Source of the DNA: an uncultured Lachnospiraceae bacterium
GTDB lineage: Bacteria > Bacillota > Clostridia > Lachnospirales > Lachnospiraceae
Assembly (NCBI GenBank): GCA_947175305.1
Contig: CAMWMO010000020.1
Span: 1-9,536, forward strand
Length of the DNA: 9,536 nt
Reading direction: 5' to 3'
The stretch's first letter is position 1. Each line of letters opens with the position of its first letter. Below, one piece after another: positions 1 to 7,800 of this stretch. A program made the position numbers and the translations under genes. The notes under the pieces are model-generated. The model made no database searches and had not been told where the DNA came from. It saw only the letters and a list, made by a program, of their open reading frames with translations.

Positions 1-1097
1 ATTATAAGGGGCATGGGCGCGTAAAGGGATCCTATATCCGTGTAGGAGACAGTGATGAGCCGATGACCGAATATGAAGTATACAGTTATGAGGCATTCCG
101 TAAAAAATATCAGGATGATATCCGTGGGATACAACGTGCCACGTTGGCAGCATTAGATAGTCGAAAGCTGGCTGATTATATTGACCTGCTAAAAGAGGGA
201 AAGCCTAATCTTGCCAATTTGAGTGATCATGAAATCATAGAGTTAATGAGTATTACAAGAAATGAGGCGGTTACCTTAAATGCCTGTATGTTGTTCAGCC
301 CTTATCCACAAGCATACTTTCCGCAGCTTTGTATTACGGCGGTGGTTATCCCCGGAAAAATTATGGGGGAGATCGACAGCAGAGGGGCACGGTTTCTTGA
401 TAACCGCAGGATAGAGGGAAGTATCCCGCAGATGCTTGACGGTGCATTGCAGTTTGTAAAGAGGAATATGAAAAAAAAGACGATCATTAACCCGGAGACG
501 GGGAAGCGAGAGGATCGTACCGAATATCCGATCACAGCAGTCAGGGAAGCGATTCTCAATGCTCTGGTGCATCGAGATTACAGCATTCACACAGAGGGGA
601 TGCCTATACAGATCCAGATGTATGACGATCGCCTGGAAATTCGTAATCCGGGCGGTATTTATGGAAGAATCAAACTCGATCAGTTGGGCAAACAGCAGCC
701 GGATACGCGGAATCCTGTGCTGGTAGCGGCATTGGAGGTGCTGGGAATAACCGAGAACCGTTATTCCGGTATACCGACGATAAGGCGAGAACTGCATGAG
801 TATGGGCTGCGGGAACCTGAATTCAGCGATGACAGAGGCAGTTTCTGGGTATGCTTTTATAATGCAGATAACACCGATACCTATACAGAAGCAGATGTTC
901 TCATACGGAAAAATGATTTGGTTGCTTTTTGCCGTACGCCCAGAAGTAGGAAAGAAATCTGTGCTTTTTTGAAGCTGTCCTCTGTCACATATGCAATGCA
1001 GAAACATGTACAGCCACTGATTGATGAAGGGGTGATCAGGATGACATTGCCCGATAAACCGAAAAGTTCTAAGCAGAAATATTATAGCGTACGTTGA
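1..1097 (+). CDS. AlbA_2/RecG-C-like ATP-binding winged-helix protein, 5'-truncated by window
   Basis: The reading frame is open from position 3, before the first ATG at 63, and the upstream codons encode YIRVGDSDEPMTEYE, the usual junction after an AlbA_2 (Schlafen-like) domain. The true start is therefore outside the window and the ATG at 63 is internal. Numbered from that Met, residues 157-202 hold a HATPase_c_4-type segment with an N-box-like EAILNALVHRDYS (162-174) and a glycine motif IRNPGGIYGRI (193-203); a second glycine motif, RYSGIPTIRREL, lies at 233-244. The last 70 or so residues look like a winged helix (RSRKEICAFLKLS, then a basic PKSSKQK tail). Members of this family are annotated as putative transcriptional regulators or RecG-like helicases, but they lack helicase motor domains. 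The likely role is ATP-dependent DNA or RNA binding in the cytoplasm; the target is unknown. The family call is secure, the function is not. It is separated from the next gene by a strong promoter, so it is not part of that operon. Confidence 0.88.
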   Translation, partial: YKGHGRVKGSYIRVGDSDEPMTEYEVYSYEAFRKKYQDDIRGIQRATLAALDSRKLADYIDLLKEGKPNLANLSDHEIIELMSITRNEAVTLNACMLFSPYPQAYFPQLCITAVVIPGKIMGEIDSRGARFLDNRRIEGSIPQMLDGALQFVKRNMKKKTIINPETGKREDRTEYPITAVREAILNALVHRDYSIHTEGMPIQIQMYDDRLEIRNPGGIYGRIKLDQLGKQQPDTRNPVLVAALEVLGITENRYSGIPTIRRELHEYGLREPEFSDDRGSFWVCFYNADNTDTYTEADVLIRKNDLVAFCRTPRSRKEICAFLKLSSVTYAMQKHVQPLIDEGVIRMTLPDKPKSSKQKYYSVR

Positions 1098-1107
1098 TGC
1101 ACGCTAT
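1084..1107 (+). other. Inverted repeat at the 3' end of the AlbA_2 gene
   Basis: ATAGCGT (1084-1090) pairs perfectly with ACGCTAT (1101-1107) around a 10-nt loop, spanning the TGA stop at 1095-1097. There is no T-run after it, so it is not a standard intrinsic terminator. It could be a weak or factor-dependent stop, a 3'-end processing element, or chance. I see no better terminator for this gene. Confidence 0.4.
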
Positions 1108-1126
1108 GCGGCAGCCGGAGCCAATC

Positions 1127-1155
1127 TTGACATGAAAAATGCCATTGAATATAAT
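1127..1155 (+). promoter_or_regulatory. Consensus sigma-A promoter of the VTC operon
   Basis: TTGACA at 1127-1132 and TATAAT at 1150-1155 are both perfect consensus hexamers with the ideal 17-bp spacer. Transcription would start near 1162, giving a leader of about 40 nt to the ATG at 1204. It sits in the only gap before the operon and points the right way. A full-consensus match implies strong basal expression unless repressed; I see no convincing operator palindrome over it. Confidence 0.87.
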
Positions 1156-1203
1156 GTATTTATTGTTTTCACGAGATTTCTTTAGGGCAGAAAGAGGAAT
1201 ACG

Positions 1204-1890
1204 ATGTATCGCGTAGAAGATAAATATAATTGCAGTGAAACGGAACTTTATATGCTCCAGAAACGGATGGAAGCGGTGCTTCGCCCCGATAGCAATGAGG
1301 GCGGCTCCGAGGGATACAGCATCGTGAGCCTCTATTTTGATGATCTCAGAGATTCCTGTCTGCAGGATACGGTGGACGGCGTGAATCGGCGCAATAAGTA
1401 CCGGATCAGGATTTATAACGATTCTCTGGATGTGATCAAGCTGGAGGTGAAGACCAAGCAGGACAATCGCATACGGAAGCGGTCGAAGACCATTTCCCGA
1501 ACGGAGATGGAGAAGCTGATGTGCGGAGAGTGTATTGCGGATGAGAATTCGATGGAGGATCCGGCGACCCTGTTTAATCTGGCAATCAAAAGCCAAGGAC
1601 TCAGACCTAAGGTGATCGTGGCCTATGAGCGTAAGGCTTACGTGTACGAGCCGGGCAATGTGAGGATCACCTTTGACCGCAATGTGCGTGCCAGCGGCCG
1701 GATAGAGGATTTCGGAAAGAAAAATATCAGCTATGATTTTCTGCGGGAGTATGATAAAGTGTTAGAGGTAAAGTATGACGAGTTCATACCGGATTATCTG
1801 TTGCAGCTGCTGGAAACGGGCAATCTGCAGCAATCGGCATATTCAAAGTATCAGTTATGCCGGGAGACAATAGATTTTTGTGAAAACTAA
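1204..1890 (+). CDS. VTC-domain polyphosphate polymerase
   Basis: This 228-residue protein is a stand-alone VTC domain, the catalytic fold of the yeast vacuolar transporter chaperone (Vtc4), which makes polyphosphate from ATP inside a basic tunnel. It has no SPX domain and no membrane segment, so it should be cytosolic and need a partner at the membrane. Motifs appear in family order: YRVEDKY (2-8), SLYFDD (42-47), KYRIRIY (65-71), IKLEVKTK (78-85), RKRSKT (91-96), PKVIVAYERKAY (135-146), VRITFDRNVRAS (153-164), VLEVKYDE (186-193) and YSKYQ (213-217). From memory of the fold, the phosphate-binding residues would be R67 and R69, K83, K92 or R93, R143 and R154, with E188 as the metal-binding acid and K215 late in the tunnel. 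All are present, so it looks active. AGAGGA at 1193-1198 precedes the ATG by 5 nt. It is the first gene of the operon, 19 nt before the next start. Related domains can also be annotated only as 'polyphosphate polymerase domain-containing'; product and direction of synthesis are inferred. Confidence 0.93.
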   Translation: MYRVEDKYNCSETELYMLQKRMEAVLRPDSNEGGSEGYSIVSLYFDDLRDSCLQDTVDGVNRRNKYRIRIYNDSLDVIKLEVKTKQDNRIRKRSKTISRTEMEKLMCGECIADENSMEDPATLFNLAIKSQGLRPKVIVAYERKAYVYEPGNVRITFDRNVRASGRIEDFGKKNISYDFLREYDKVLEVKYDEFIPDYLLQLLETGNLQQSAYSKYQLCRETIDFCEN

Positions 1891-1895
1891 AGCAT

Positions 1896-1902
1896 AAAGG
1901 AG
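1896..1902 (+). promoter_or_regulatory. Ribosome binding site that fixes the DUF4956 start
   Basis: AAAGGAG lies only 1 nt before the ATG at 1904 but 7 nt before the in-frame ATG at 1910. The second spacing is the normal one, so translation most likely starts at 1910, which also gives the expected MSIKDVIKNS start of this family. Confidence 0.8.
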
Positions 1903-1909
1903 AATGACC

Positions 1910-2590
1910 ATGTCAATCAAGGATGTAATCAAAAACAGTGTGTATGAAAGTCTTGGCGGCGGTACGAACCTGTCTGCCAAAAGTATTTTGCTTCTCATTG
2001 CGATTGCTGCTCTGGTAGGTCTTTATATCTACGCGGTGTACAGAATGACCTCCAAGTCTGCATTCTACTCAAAGGATCTGAATGTGACGATGGCGGGTAT
2101 GCCGATCATCGTGGCAGCGATCATGATAGCGATGCAGTCAAACCTGCTGGTGTCCCTGGGTATGGTGGGTGCGCTTTCCATCGTTCGTTTCCGTAATGCA
2201 GTGAAGAATCCGATCGATCTTCTGTATTTGTTCTGGTCCATCAGCGCGGGCATCATTGTGGGCGTAGGGCTTTATCTGCTTTCTTTTGTACTCTGTATCG
2301 TGATGACGATCCTGCTTTTGGCGCTGGATCTGGTACCGAATGCAAAGGCACCTGATCTTCTGGTGCTGAGAGCGATTGCCACGGAGATCGACTATGCGGA
2401 CATTGAGAGTATTTTAAAGGGCTCCTGCAAATATCACAAGGAGAAGTCCAGAAGTATCAAAAATGGCGAGGCGGAACTGATCATTGAGATCAGGACAGCC
2501 AGGAAAGAGGAGCTTCTGGAGAAGTTTTCCAAGATCAAGTGTTTGACGCAGATCAACTGTATCTCTCACGACGGAGAGTGCAGAGTGTAG
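1910..2590 (+). CDS. DUF4956 family membrane protein, partner of VTC polymerase
   Basis: Starting at ATG 1910 the protein has 226 residues; an ATG two codons upstream (1904) is too close to the Shine-Dalgarno. Four hydrophobic segments are visible at about 25-45, 61-79, 104-120 and 122-141. The stretch GALSIVRFRNAVKNPIDL (87-104), between the second and third segments, is the DUF4956 hallmark. From about 148 the protein is soluble and ends in a small alpha/beta domain with ELIIEIRTARKEELLEKF (189-206), probably cytosolic. DUF4956 has no proven biochemical role; it is known mainly as the genomic neighbour of VTC-domain and CotH-family genes. The conserved basic SIVRFRNAVKN loop could contact polyphosphate or the polymerase, and the four-helix body could anchor the enzyme or pass the chain across the membrane. 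That is inference. It starts 19 nt after the VTC stop, so the two are almost certainly co-translated from one message. Confidence 0.92.
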   Translation: MSIKDVIKNSVYESLGGGTNLSAKSILLLIAIAALVGLYIYAVYRMTSKSAFYSKDLNVTMAGMPIIVAAIMIAMQSNLLVSLGMVGALSIVRFRNAVKNPIDLLYLFWSISAGIIVGVGLYLLSFVLCIVMTILLLALDLVPNAKAPDLLVLRAIATEIDYADIESILKGSCKYHKEKSRSIKNGEAELIIEIRTARKEELLEKFSKIKCLTQINCISHDGECRV

Positions 2591-2625
2591 TACTGTTTCA
2601 TGGCGGATAGAGGAGAGAATATCAG

Positions 2626-4563
2626 ATGGTATTGGATTTTGTTGTGGGATTGCTCTATATTGGAATCGTCTGGTGTCTTGGTCAATGGACAGTGGGATAT
2701 TTGTTTGGTGAAGATAGAGAGAAAAATGCTTATCTCCTGGCATTTCCATTAGGATTTTCAGAATTGACTCTTCTGTCAACATTTCTTTATTTTACAGGAA
2801 GGTTCCCGATTCAGGCAATACGTGTTGTGTGGCTTTTGTTGGGATGTGCTTCTCTGATCGCTATATTCAGGCGGAGTCTGGTGAAGAGAGAAGCTCTGAT
2901 GGTTTTTATTGTAGTTCTCGGTTTATGGCTTGTTATGCTGATTCCCGGAATCATTGGCGGAGATCAGTATTATGTATATAGGGGCAATTGCACTGATCAG
3001 CAGACTTATGTGGAGGAGACAGTGGCAATGTCCATGCATCCGATCGGTTGGTATGAAAGTCGGACGAGGGAAGAAATCGAAGCGGTAAGTGACGTTTTGT
3101 GGAGGGGATACAGATGGATTGTCAACGACAGACCATCCGCAGGTATGATGATTGCTGTGATGCGTGCCAACCCGTCGGGCGAGATCTACTGGGTGGTCTA
3201 TCTGTATAGAATGTTTGTACAAGCGATGATCATAACGTCCATGCTCTATCTGTTCAGCGTTGTACTGGAAAGTGGAAAGCGTACATCTTCTGTACAGCGG
3301 TTGATACAGATTGCTGCGGCAGCGTTGTATTGTGTCGGATTCTGGGGACAGATTCAGTACGATATCGACGCTGTGTCTCAAATGTCTTCAATTGCGGTGC
3401 TGACAGCGTTGACGGCGGTGTTTATACAGTATGTTCTGGAGCTGGTGGAAGAGTGGGATCAGGCAGAAGATAAGCAGTGTTTGACTGTCATGATTTTGCT
3501 TGCCGCTGCCGGTCTGGCGTTATATTTGGAAAGCGCCCTTGTGCATGGAGCTGTATATTTGCTGGCGGGTATCCTGTTACTGCTCTGTACGAAAAAGAAG
3601 CTTCACTGGAAGCAAATGATGCAGTTGGCCGGGATCCCGATCATATCACTCGGGATACTGATTCTGACGAATTATAGAATCGTGAGCTTTTTAATGGGAC
3701 AGATTAGATCCTCGGTGGATGATGGAAGACAGTCGTGGGCAGATTATTTTAATCGATGGTGGCTGGGTAAACATGGCGTTGACAGCGGAAGGATTACGGA
3801 GCCTGTCAGCAGGCTGACAAACTGTATCATATCCACATCAGGCATGTATAATATGACCGTTAATTATGAACGGTATTATGGAATTGTGGCGCTCTTTTTG
3901 ACAGGTTTGGCTGTATTGTTGACGATCCTTATCCTGTTTTGTATTTTGCGTCCGCTGATAAAGCGTATGGAACGGTCGATATGGATGCTATGGGTCGTTA
4001 TGATCGTTGGGATAGGGATTGTTGTCGGAATGTGTATCGGAGGAAAATATTGGAGTGCCGGAAAGCTTCTGTATTATGTGTCACCGTATCTGTATGCATT
4101 CCTGTGTCTTCCGGCTTTGCGGATCAGGGATTGCCAGGGTATAGTTGAGAAATTGGCGTTGGTGTTGGCGGTTCTCATGCTGCTTTCCAATGGAAAGATG
4201 GTATTGGAGCGATGCAGGGATGTGAAAGTCAATTATGCGGGACTCGGCTATCGTGGCAATTATCCTTCAGATATGATCCCGGGCTTAAAAATGTTTACTA
4301 AATTTACCTTTGATACACACCAACTGGAAGGGACAGATGGCGTAGTGATCAATGATCTTAGCATGGTATCAGATTATCAGTTCTTCCTGCAGTATATAAA
4401 AGTTAAATTGACCTGTGCGGAAATTCCGTGGACCTATGAGGATGACGTAAATTATTACGGGCAGTCTATTGAGTCATCGAAGTATAGGACTCTAAAAGGA
4501 AATCTGGCGATGTTGGAAGCAGTGCAGAATGAAAATGATAGATATGAGATTGTTATCAAGTGA
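2626..4563 (+). CDS. Large polytopic membrane protein, GT-C-like topology, family uncertain
   Basis: This 645-residue protein has about 12-14 hydrophobic helices, starting at residue 5 and ending near 521. A polar extramembrane loop (about 111-188) follows the fourth helix and carries GGDQYYVYRGNCTDQQTYVEE; a second loop covers about 352-415 (WADYFNRWWLGKHG). The C-terminal 110 or so residues are soluble (GYRGNYPSDMIPGLKMF to the end). Many helices, an acidic first large loop and a C-terminal soluble domain recall GT-C glycosyltransferases and related uncharacterised families such as DUF6077, but I cannot see a diagnostic motif, so the enzyme call is only a suggestion. AGGAG at 2611-2615 gives a 10-nt spacing to the ATG. 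It begins 35 nt after DUF4956 with no promoter or terminator between, so it is probably the third gene of the operon, in the place where a CotH-family gene often stands. A role in polyphosphate or envelope-polymer handling is a guess from context. Confidence 0.75.
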   Translation: MVLDFVVGLLYIGIVWCLGQWTVGYLFGEDREKNAYLLAFPLGFSELTLLSTFLYFTGRFPIQAIRVVWLLLGCASLIAIFRRSLVKREALMVFIVVLGLWLVMLIPGIIGGDQYYVYRGNCTDQQTYVEETVAMSMHPIGWYESRTREEIEAVSDVLWRGYRWIVNDRPSAGMMIAVMRANPSGEIYWVVYLYRMFVQAMIITSMLYLFSVVLESGKRTSSVQRLIQIAAAALYCVGFWGQIQYDIDAVSQMSSIAVLTALTAVFIQYVLELVEEWDQAEDKQCLTVMILLAAAGLALYLESALVHGAVYLLAGILLLLCTKKKLHWKQMMQLAGIPIISLGILILTNYRIVSFLMGQIRSSVDDGRQSWADYFNRWWLGKHGVDSGRITEPVSRLTNCIISTSGMYNMTVNYERYYGIVALFLTGLAVLLTILILFCILRPLIKRMERSIWMLWVVMIVGIGIVVGMCIGGKYWSAGKLLYYVSPYLYAFLCLPALRIRDCQGIVEKLALVLAVLMLLSNGKMVLERCRDVKVNYAGLGYRGNYPSDMIPGLKMFTKFTFDTHQLEGTDGVVINDLSMVSDYQFFLQYIKVKLTCAEIPWTYEDDVNYYGQSIESSKYRTLKGNLAMLEAVQNENDRYEIVIK

Positions 4564-4568
4564 CTGAA

Positions 4569-4597
4569 TTAAGATTTTCTTAAAATTTCTTTAAAAT
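4569..4597 (+). promoter_or_regulatory. AT-rich direct/inverted repeat upstream of the surface-protein promoter
   Basis: TTAAGA (4569-4574) and TCTTAA (4578-4583) form an inverted repeat, and TTTCTTAAAA (4576-4585) is followed at once by TTTCTTTAAAA (4586-4596), a near-perfect direct repeat with a 10-bp step. Tandem sites at one-turn spacing about 25 bp above the -35 fit a binding site for an OmpR-type response regulator or an UP element. It is too AT-rich to act as a good terminator for the gene upstream. Regulator unknown. Confidence 0.4.
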
Positions 4598-4620
4598 ACA
4601 ATATCTAGTGTTTTATCCCC

Positions 4621-4649
4621 TTGCATAACACAAGTGAAAGTGCTACAAT
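4621..4649 (+). promoter_or_regulatory. Extended -10 sigma-A promoter of the surface-protein gene
   Basis: TTGCAT (4621-4626) and TACAAT (4644-4649) are 17 bp apart, and TG at 4641-4642 makes an extended -10 (TGCTACAAT). Start of transcription near 4656 would give a leader of about 90 nt containing the stem-loop at 4671-4705. This shows that the surface-protein gene can be transcribed apart from the VTC operon. Confidence 0.75.
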
Positions 4650-4670
4650 TTAGAAGATTATAGGATAAAA

Positions 4671-4705
4671 GGCAGATTGTTGCGATAAGATCAAGACAAT
4701 CTGTT
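4671..4705 (+). promoter_or_regulatory. Stem-loop in the 5' leader of the surface-protein mRNA
   Basis: CAGATTGT (4673-4680) pairs perfectly with ACAATCTG (4696-4703), and two G-U pairs extend the stem to 10 bp; the loop is 15 nt (4681-4695). It lies about 15 nt after the predicted transcription start and about 30 nt before the ribosome binding site, and no T-run follows. A 5' mRNA-stabilising hairpin or a protein-binding leader element is most likely. It does not match any riboswitch class I know. Confidence 0.5.
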
Positions 4706-4744
4706 AGTCGGCACATGTGATAAATGCAAAAAGGTGGAGGAACG

Positions 4745-4822
4745 ATGAAGAAAAGAAGAGTATTGGCGTTGTTATTGGCTTTGAGTCTTGCAATGAGCAC
4801 CAACGGCATGACCGTTTTTGCC
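4745..4822 (+). other. Sec signal peptide of the surface protein
   Basis: Residues 1-26: a basic start MKKRR, a hydrophobic core of Leu/Ala (6-17), then TVFA with likely signal peptidase I cleavage after A26 (VFA before AEAG). There is no lipobox cysteine and no YSIRK motif. Confidence 0.9.
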
Positions 4823-7800
4823 GCGGAAGCAGGAGAATTGACGGCGTCTGTTGTGTCGCCTGTGGAGGAAAGCACAGAGGATGTGCAGGACGAGGCAGAG
4901 CTGACGGATACCGCAGGGGATGATGCCGACGACGAGCAGGATATAGAGTCGGAGGACACTGAGGAGAACGAGGAGTCGGACGGTGATTCGGCGGAGGATC
5001 AGACCGGGAAGGGTGACGACGGTACGAACGATGGGGAAGACTCTGACGAGCAGAATCCGGACGTAGAGGACGCGGCTGATGAGACTGGCGAGACCGTTTC
5101 CGAGAATGAACTGCCGGATGAGGAGGAACCTGCAGAGGAGTCCGAGGAACTTCCCCAAGTGATAAAGCATGAGGTTCGTATGATGACCTTTACGGATGAT
5201 ACGGGACTGAAGGTCACGTATGATGCAAATGCGGCCAGAAATTATAAATACATCGTAGAGAATGGCGTCCTTACCAAGGTACAGGAAGCAAAAACTGTAG
5301 GTGAGAACGGTGAACCGGCCTGGGAGGATGTGACGTTTACCGGCAATGTGGAGCTGATACAGCCGGAAGAAGGAGAAAAATATACATCCGTTGCAGCAGG
5401 TATATTCAGTGGGAATAAGAATATTACATATGTGAAGCTTCCTGATGGCGTGACCGGAATTGAAGACAATACTTTTAAAGATTGTACCGGATTAAAGGGC
5501 GTTTATCTTCCCGCCACTGTCACGTCAATCGGTGCGAGTGCGTTTGAGAGCTGTACTTCGATGACGCAGATTGCTGTGCCGAAGGCAGTGACTGCCATTG
5601 GCAATAGCGCATTCAAGAATGATGCGAAGCTGTACATGGTGTATATGAAGGATGTGGATTACAGTGCGCTTACCTCCATTGGCGACAGTGCATTTGAGGG
5701 CTGTACCGCATTGGCTGAATTTTGTTCTGATACGGAGTTCTATCTTCCGGCGAGTTTGAAGAGTATTGGGGAGAAGGCATTCTATCAGTGTTGGAGCATT
5801 GAAAAGGTGGATTTGAACACGGCGGAACTGGAGACGGTGGGAACAAGTGCATTCGAAAATTGCACGGGCGTAAAGGGCGCTGTGATGTGTAAGACGCTTG
5901 CGGAGATACCTGCAAATGCTTTTAAAGACTGTACAGGCCTTGAATTCATAAGATTTAGCGGAAGAGTGTATGTGACGGTTGGGGAATATGCGTTTTACGG
6001 ATGCTACAGCCTGAAGCAGGTAGAGCTTCCGGCGACAGTCAGGAAAGTTTCTAGATATGCTTTTGCAGGATGTACCAATCTGAGCAGCGTGGTAGTCGAG
6101 AATCCGGGAATCGAACTGGAAGCAGATCCTTTCCCGGCGGGCAAGACAAACGGGAATCTGGTCTTTGTCGGAAAGAAATTCACGGACAAGACAGATCAGA
6201 ATTCGACCACAGCAATATATGCCTATTATCTCGGTCTTAATCCTGTGAAAGTATCCTTTGTGGATCCCAGCGAGGATAACAGTGAGCAATATTATACCTA
6301 TAAGGTGGCTGATAGCAACGGTGGTAATCTGACAGGCGGACAGATCTGGGTATGTGAAGAAGGGAAAAATAGAGTTGAAGATGACATCAATAAACTCCAC
6401 AACAATAAGGGCGTTCCCAGCGATGGTAAGAGATTGTACGTTTATTATAAGCCCAAGGATGGTTATGAGCTTGTAAAGGGCTCTCTCAAATCGAACGGGG
6501 AAACAGTGCAGCAAGATGATGAGAAGAGATATTATATTACGATGCCCTATGGCGGAACGGTGATTACAGCAGAGTTCCGTGAGAAGGATGTTACAGACAA
6601 GATTATAGGGGTCGGCGAGAGCGATGTCACGATAGAGTTCTCCAACGGAGAACCGATACAGCCGGATGGAATAGAGCTTAAGATCGGACAGACGACCAGA
6701 ATGTTTTTACTCGATAAAAACGGAAAGACGATCACGGCTTCTCAGATCAAAGAGATCAGCTCTGACAAAACGAGCGTCGCGAAGGTTTCCGCCAGCGGAG
6801 TCATCACAGCGGTAGGCGCAGGAACGGCGTATATTTCAGTCAGGCTGGTTGGTGCGGACAGCGTGGGCGGAGAAAGCTTCCTTGTTCGCAGAATGGTCAG
6901 GGTAGTCGAGGGAAAAATAGCATCGATCAGCTTGAGTGCATCAAATTATAGTTCCAATATCCAGATCACCGGCGATAAAGATGGCATCCAGACGGCTGCT
7001 GTAGGAAAGAATTATGCAAGGGATGGTTTGACTTTGACCCTGAAGGCAAACGCTTATACGGCGGAGCGGGAAGGGATAGCAAAGGAGTTGACATGGAAGA
7101 GCAGTGACACGAAAGTCGCAACACTGGAAAAAGCTTCCACGACCAGCGAGGATTCAAGCAATGTAGTTAAGATTGTGCCCGGTACGGAAGGAGAGGCTAC
7201 CATAACGGTGACGGCAAAAATCGATAGTAAGACTACTGTCACACAGAAGTTTGTAGTCAGCGTGCGGGATTATAATCTGAAGCTGTCCTCCTCTACTGTT
7301 ACGATAAACCCGAATCTGGTGGAGCATGGTGAACTGGAGATTCTTTCGGCTTATGGAGCTTCTCTGCCCTCGGACGGTAATCCCCCTAAGCTGATTGAGA
7401 AAGTAGGAAACGATTGGGTCGGTAACAGCAGCTTCCTCTTACAGGCGAAGCCCCTGACAGATGGAGATATCAAATCGGGACGTCGTAGTTATAGCATTAC
7501 CTTACGGGACGAAACATTGAAGGATGGGAAATATAAGGTTTATGTCTGTTTTGATGACACAGCAAGAGACAGCTCTCTGCCGTTGACAATCACCGTCAAG
7601 CGTTCCGTACCTGCACCTACGGTTAAGTTCAATACAACAAAGGCGAAATTTAATCTTTTTTATAAAAACGGCGGAACGGACAAGGACGGCAATCCGATCA
7701 CAGTTATAACAGAATTGACTAAGCTTGGTACGGCCAAGGTGAAAAAGGTTGAACTCTGTGCATTGACGGAGGATAAAGCGGATGATAAATTCTTCCGTGA

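Noticed and set aside
276..1007. 243-codon minus-strand open frame
   Set aside because: Antisense to a recognised HATPase_c_4/winged-helix gene; its translation shows no domain pattern.
1069..1596. 175-codon minus-strand open frame over the VTC gene start
   Set aside because: It covers the promoter and VTC domain in antisense and has no family signal.
3800..3815. AGCCTG-TCAG-CAGGCT hairpin
   Set aside because: It is inside the coding region of the membrane protein (EPVSRL) with no T-run and no nearby gene boundary, so it is probably chance.
4564..4620. Intrinsic terminator after the membrane-protein gene
   Set aside because: The only stem (TTAAGA/TCTTAA) is short and wholly AT-rich apart from one G-C pair, with no clean T-tract, so it is unlikely to terminate well.
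5525..6514. 329-codon open frame on the minus strand
   Set aside because: It lies wholly antisense to the LRR coding region, which has clear domain content, and its translation has no recognisable protein pattern. It is a shadow of the repeats.
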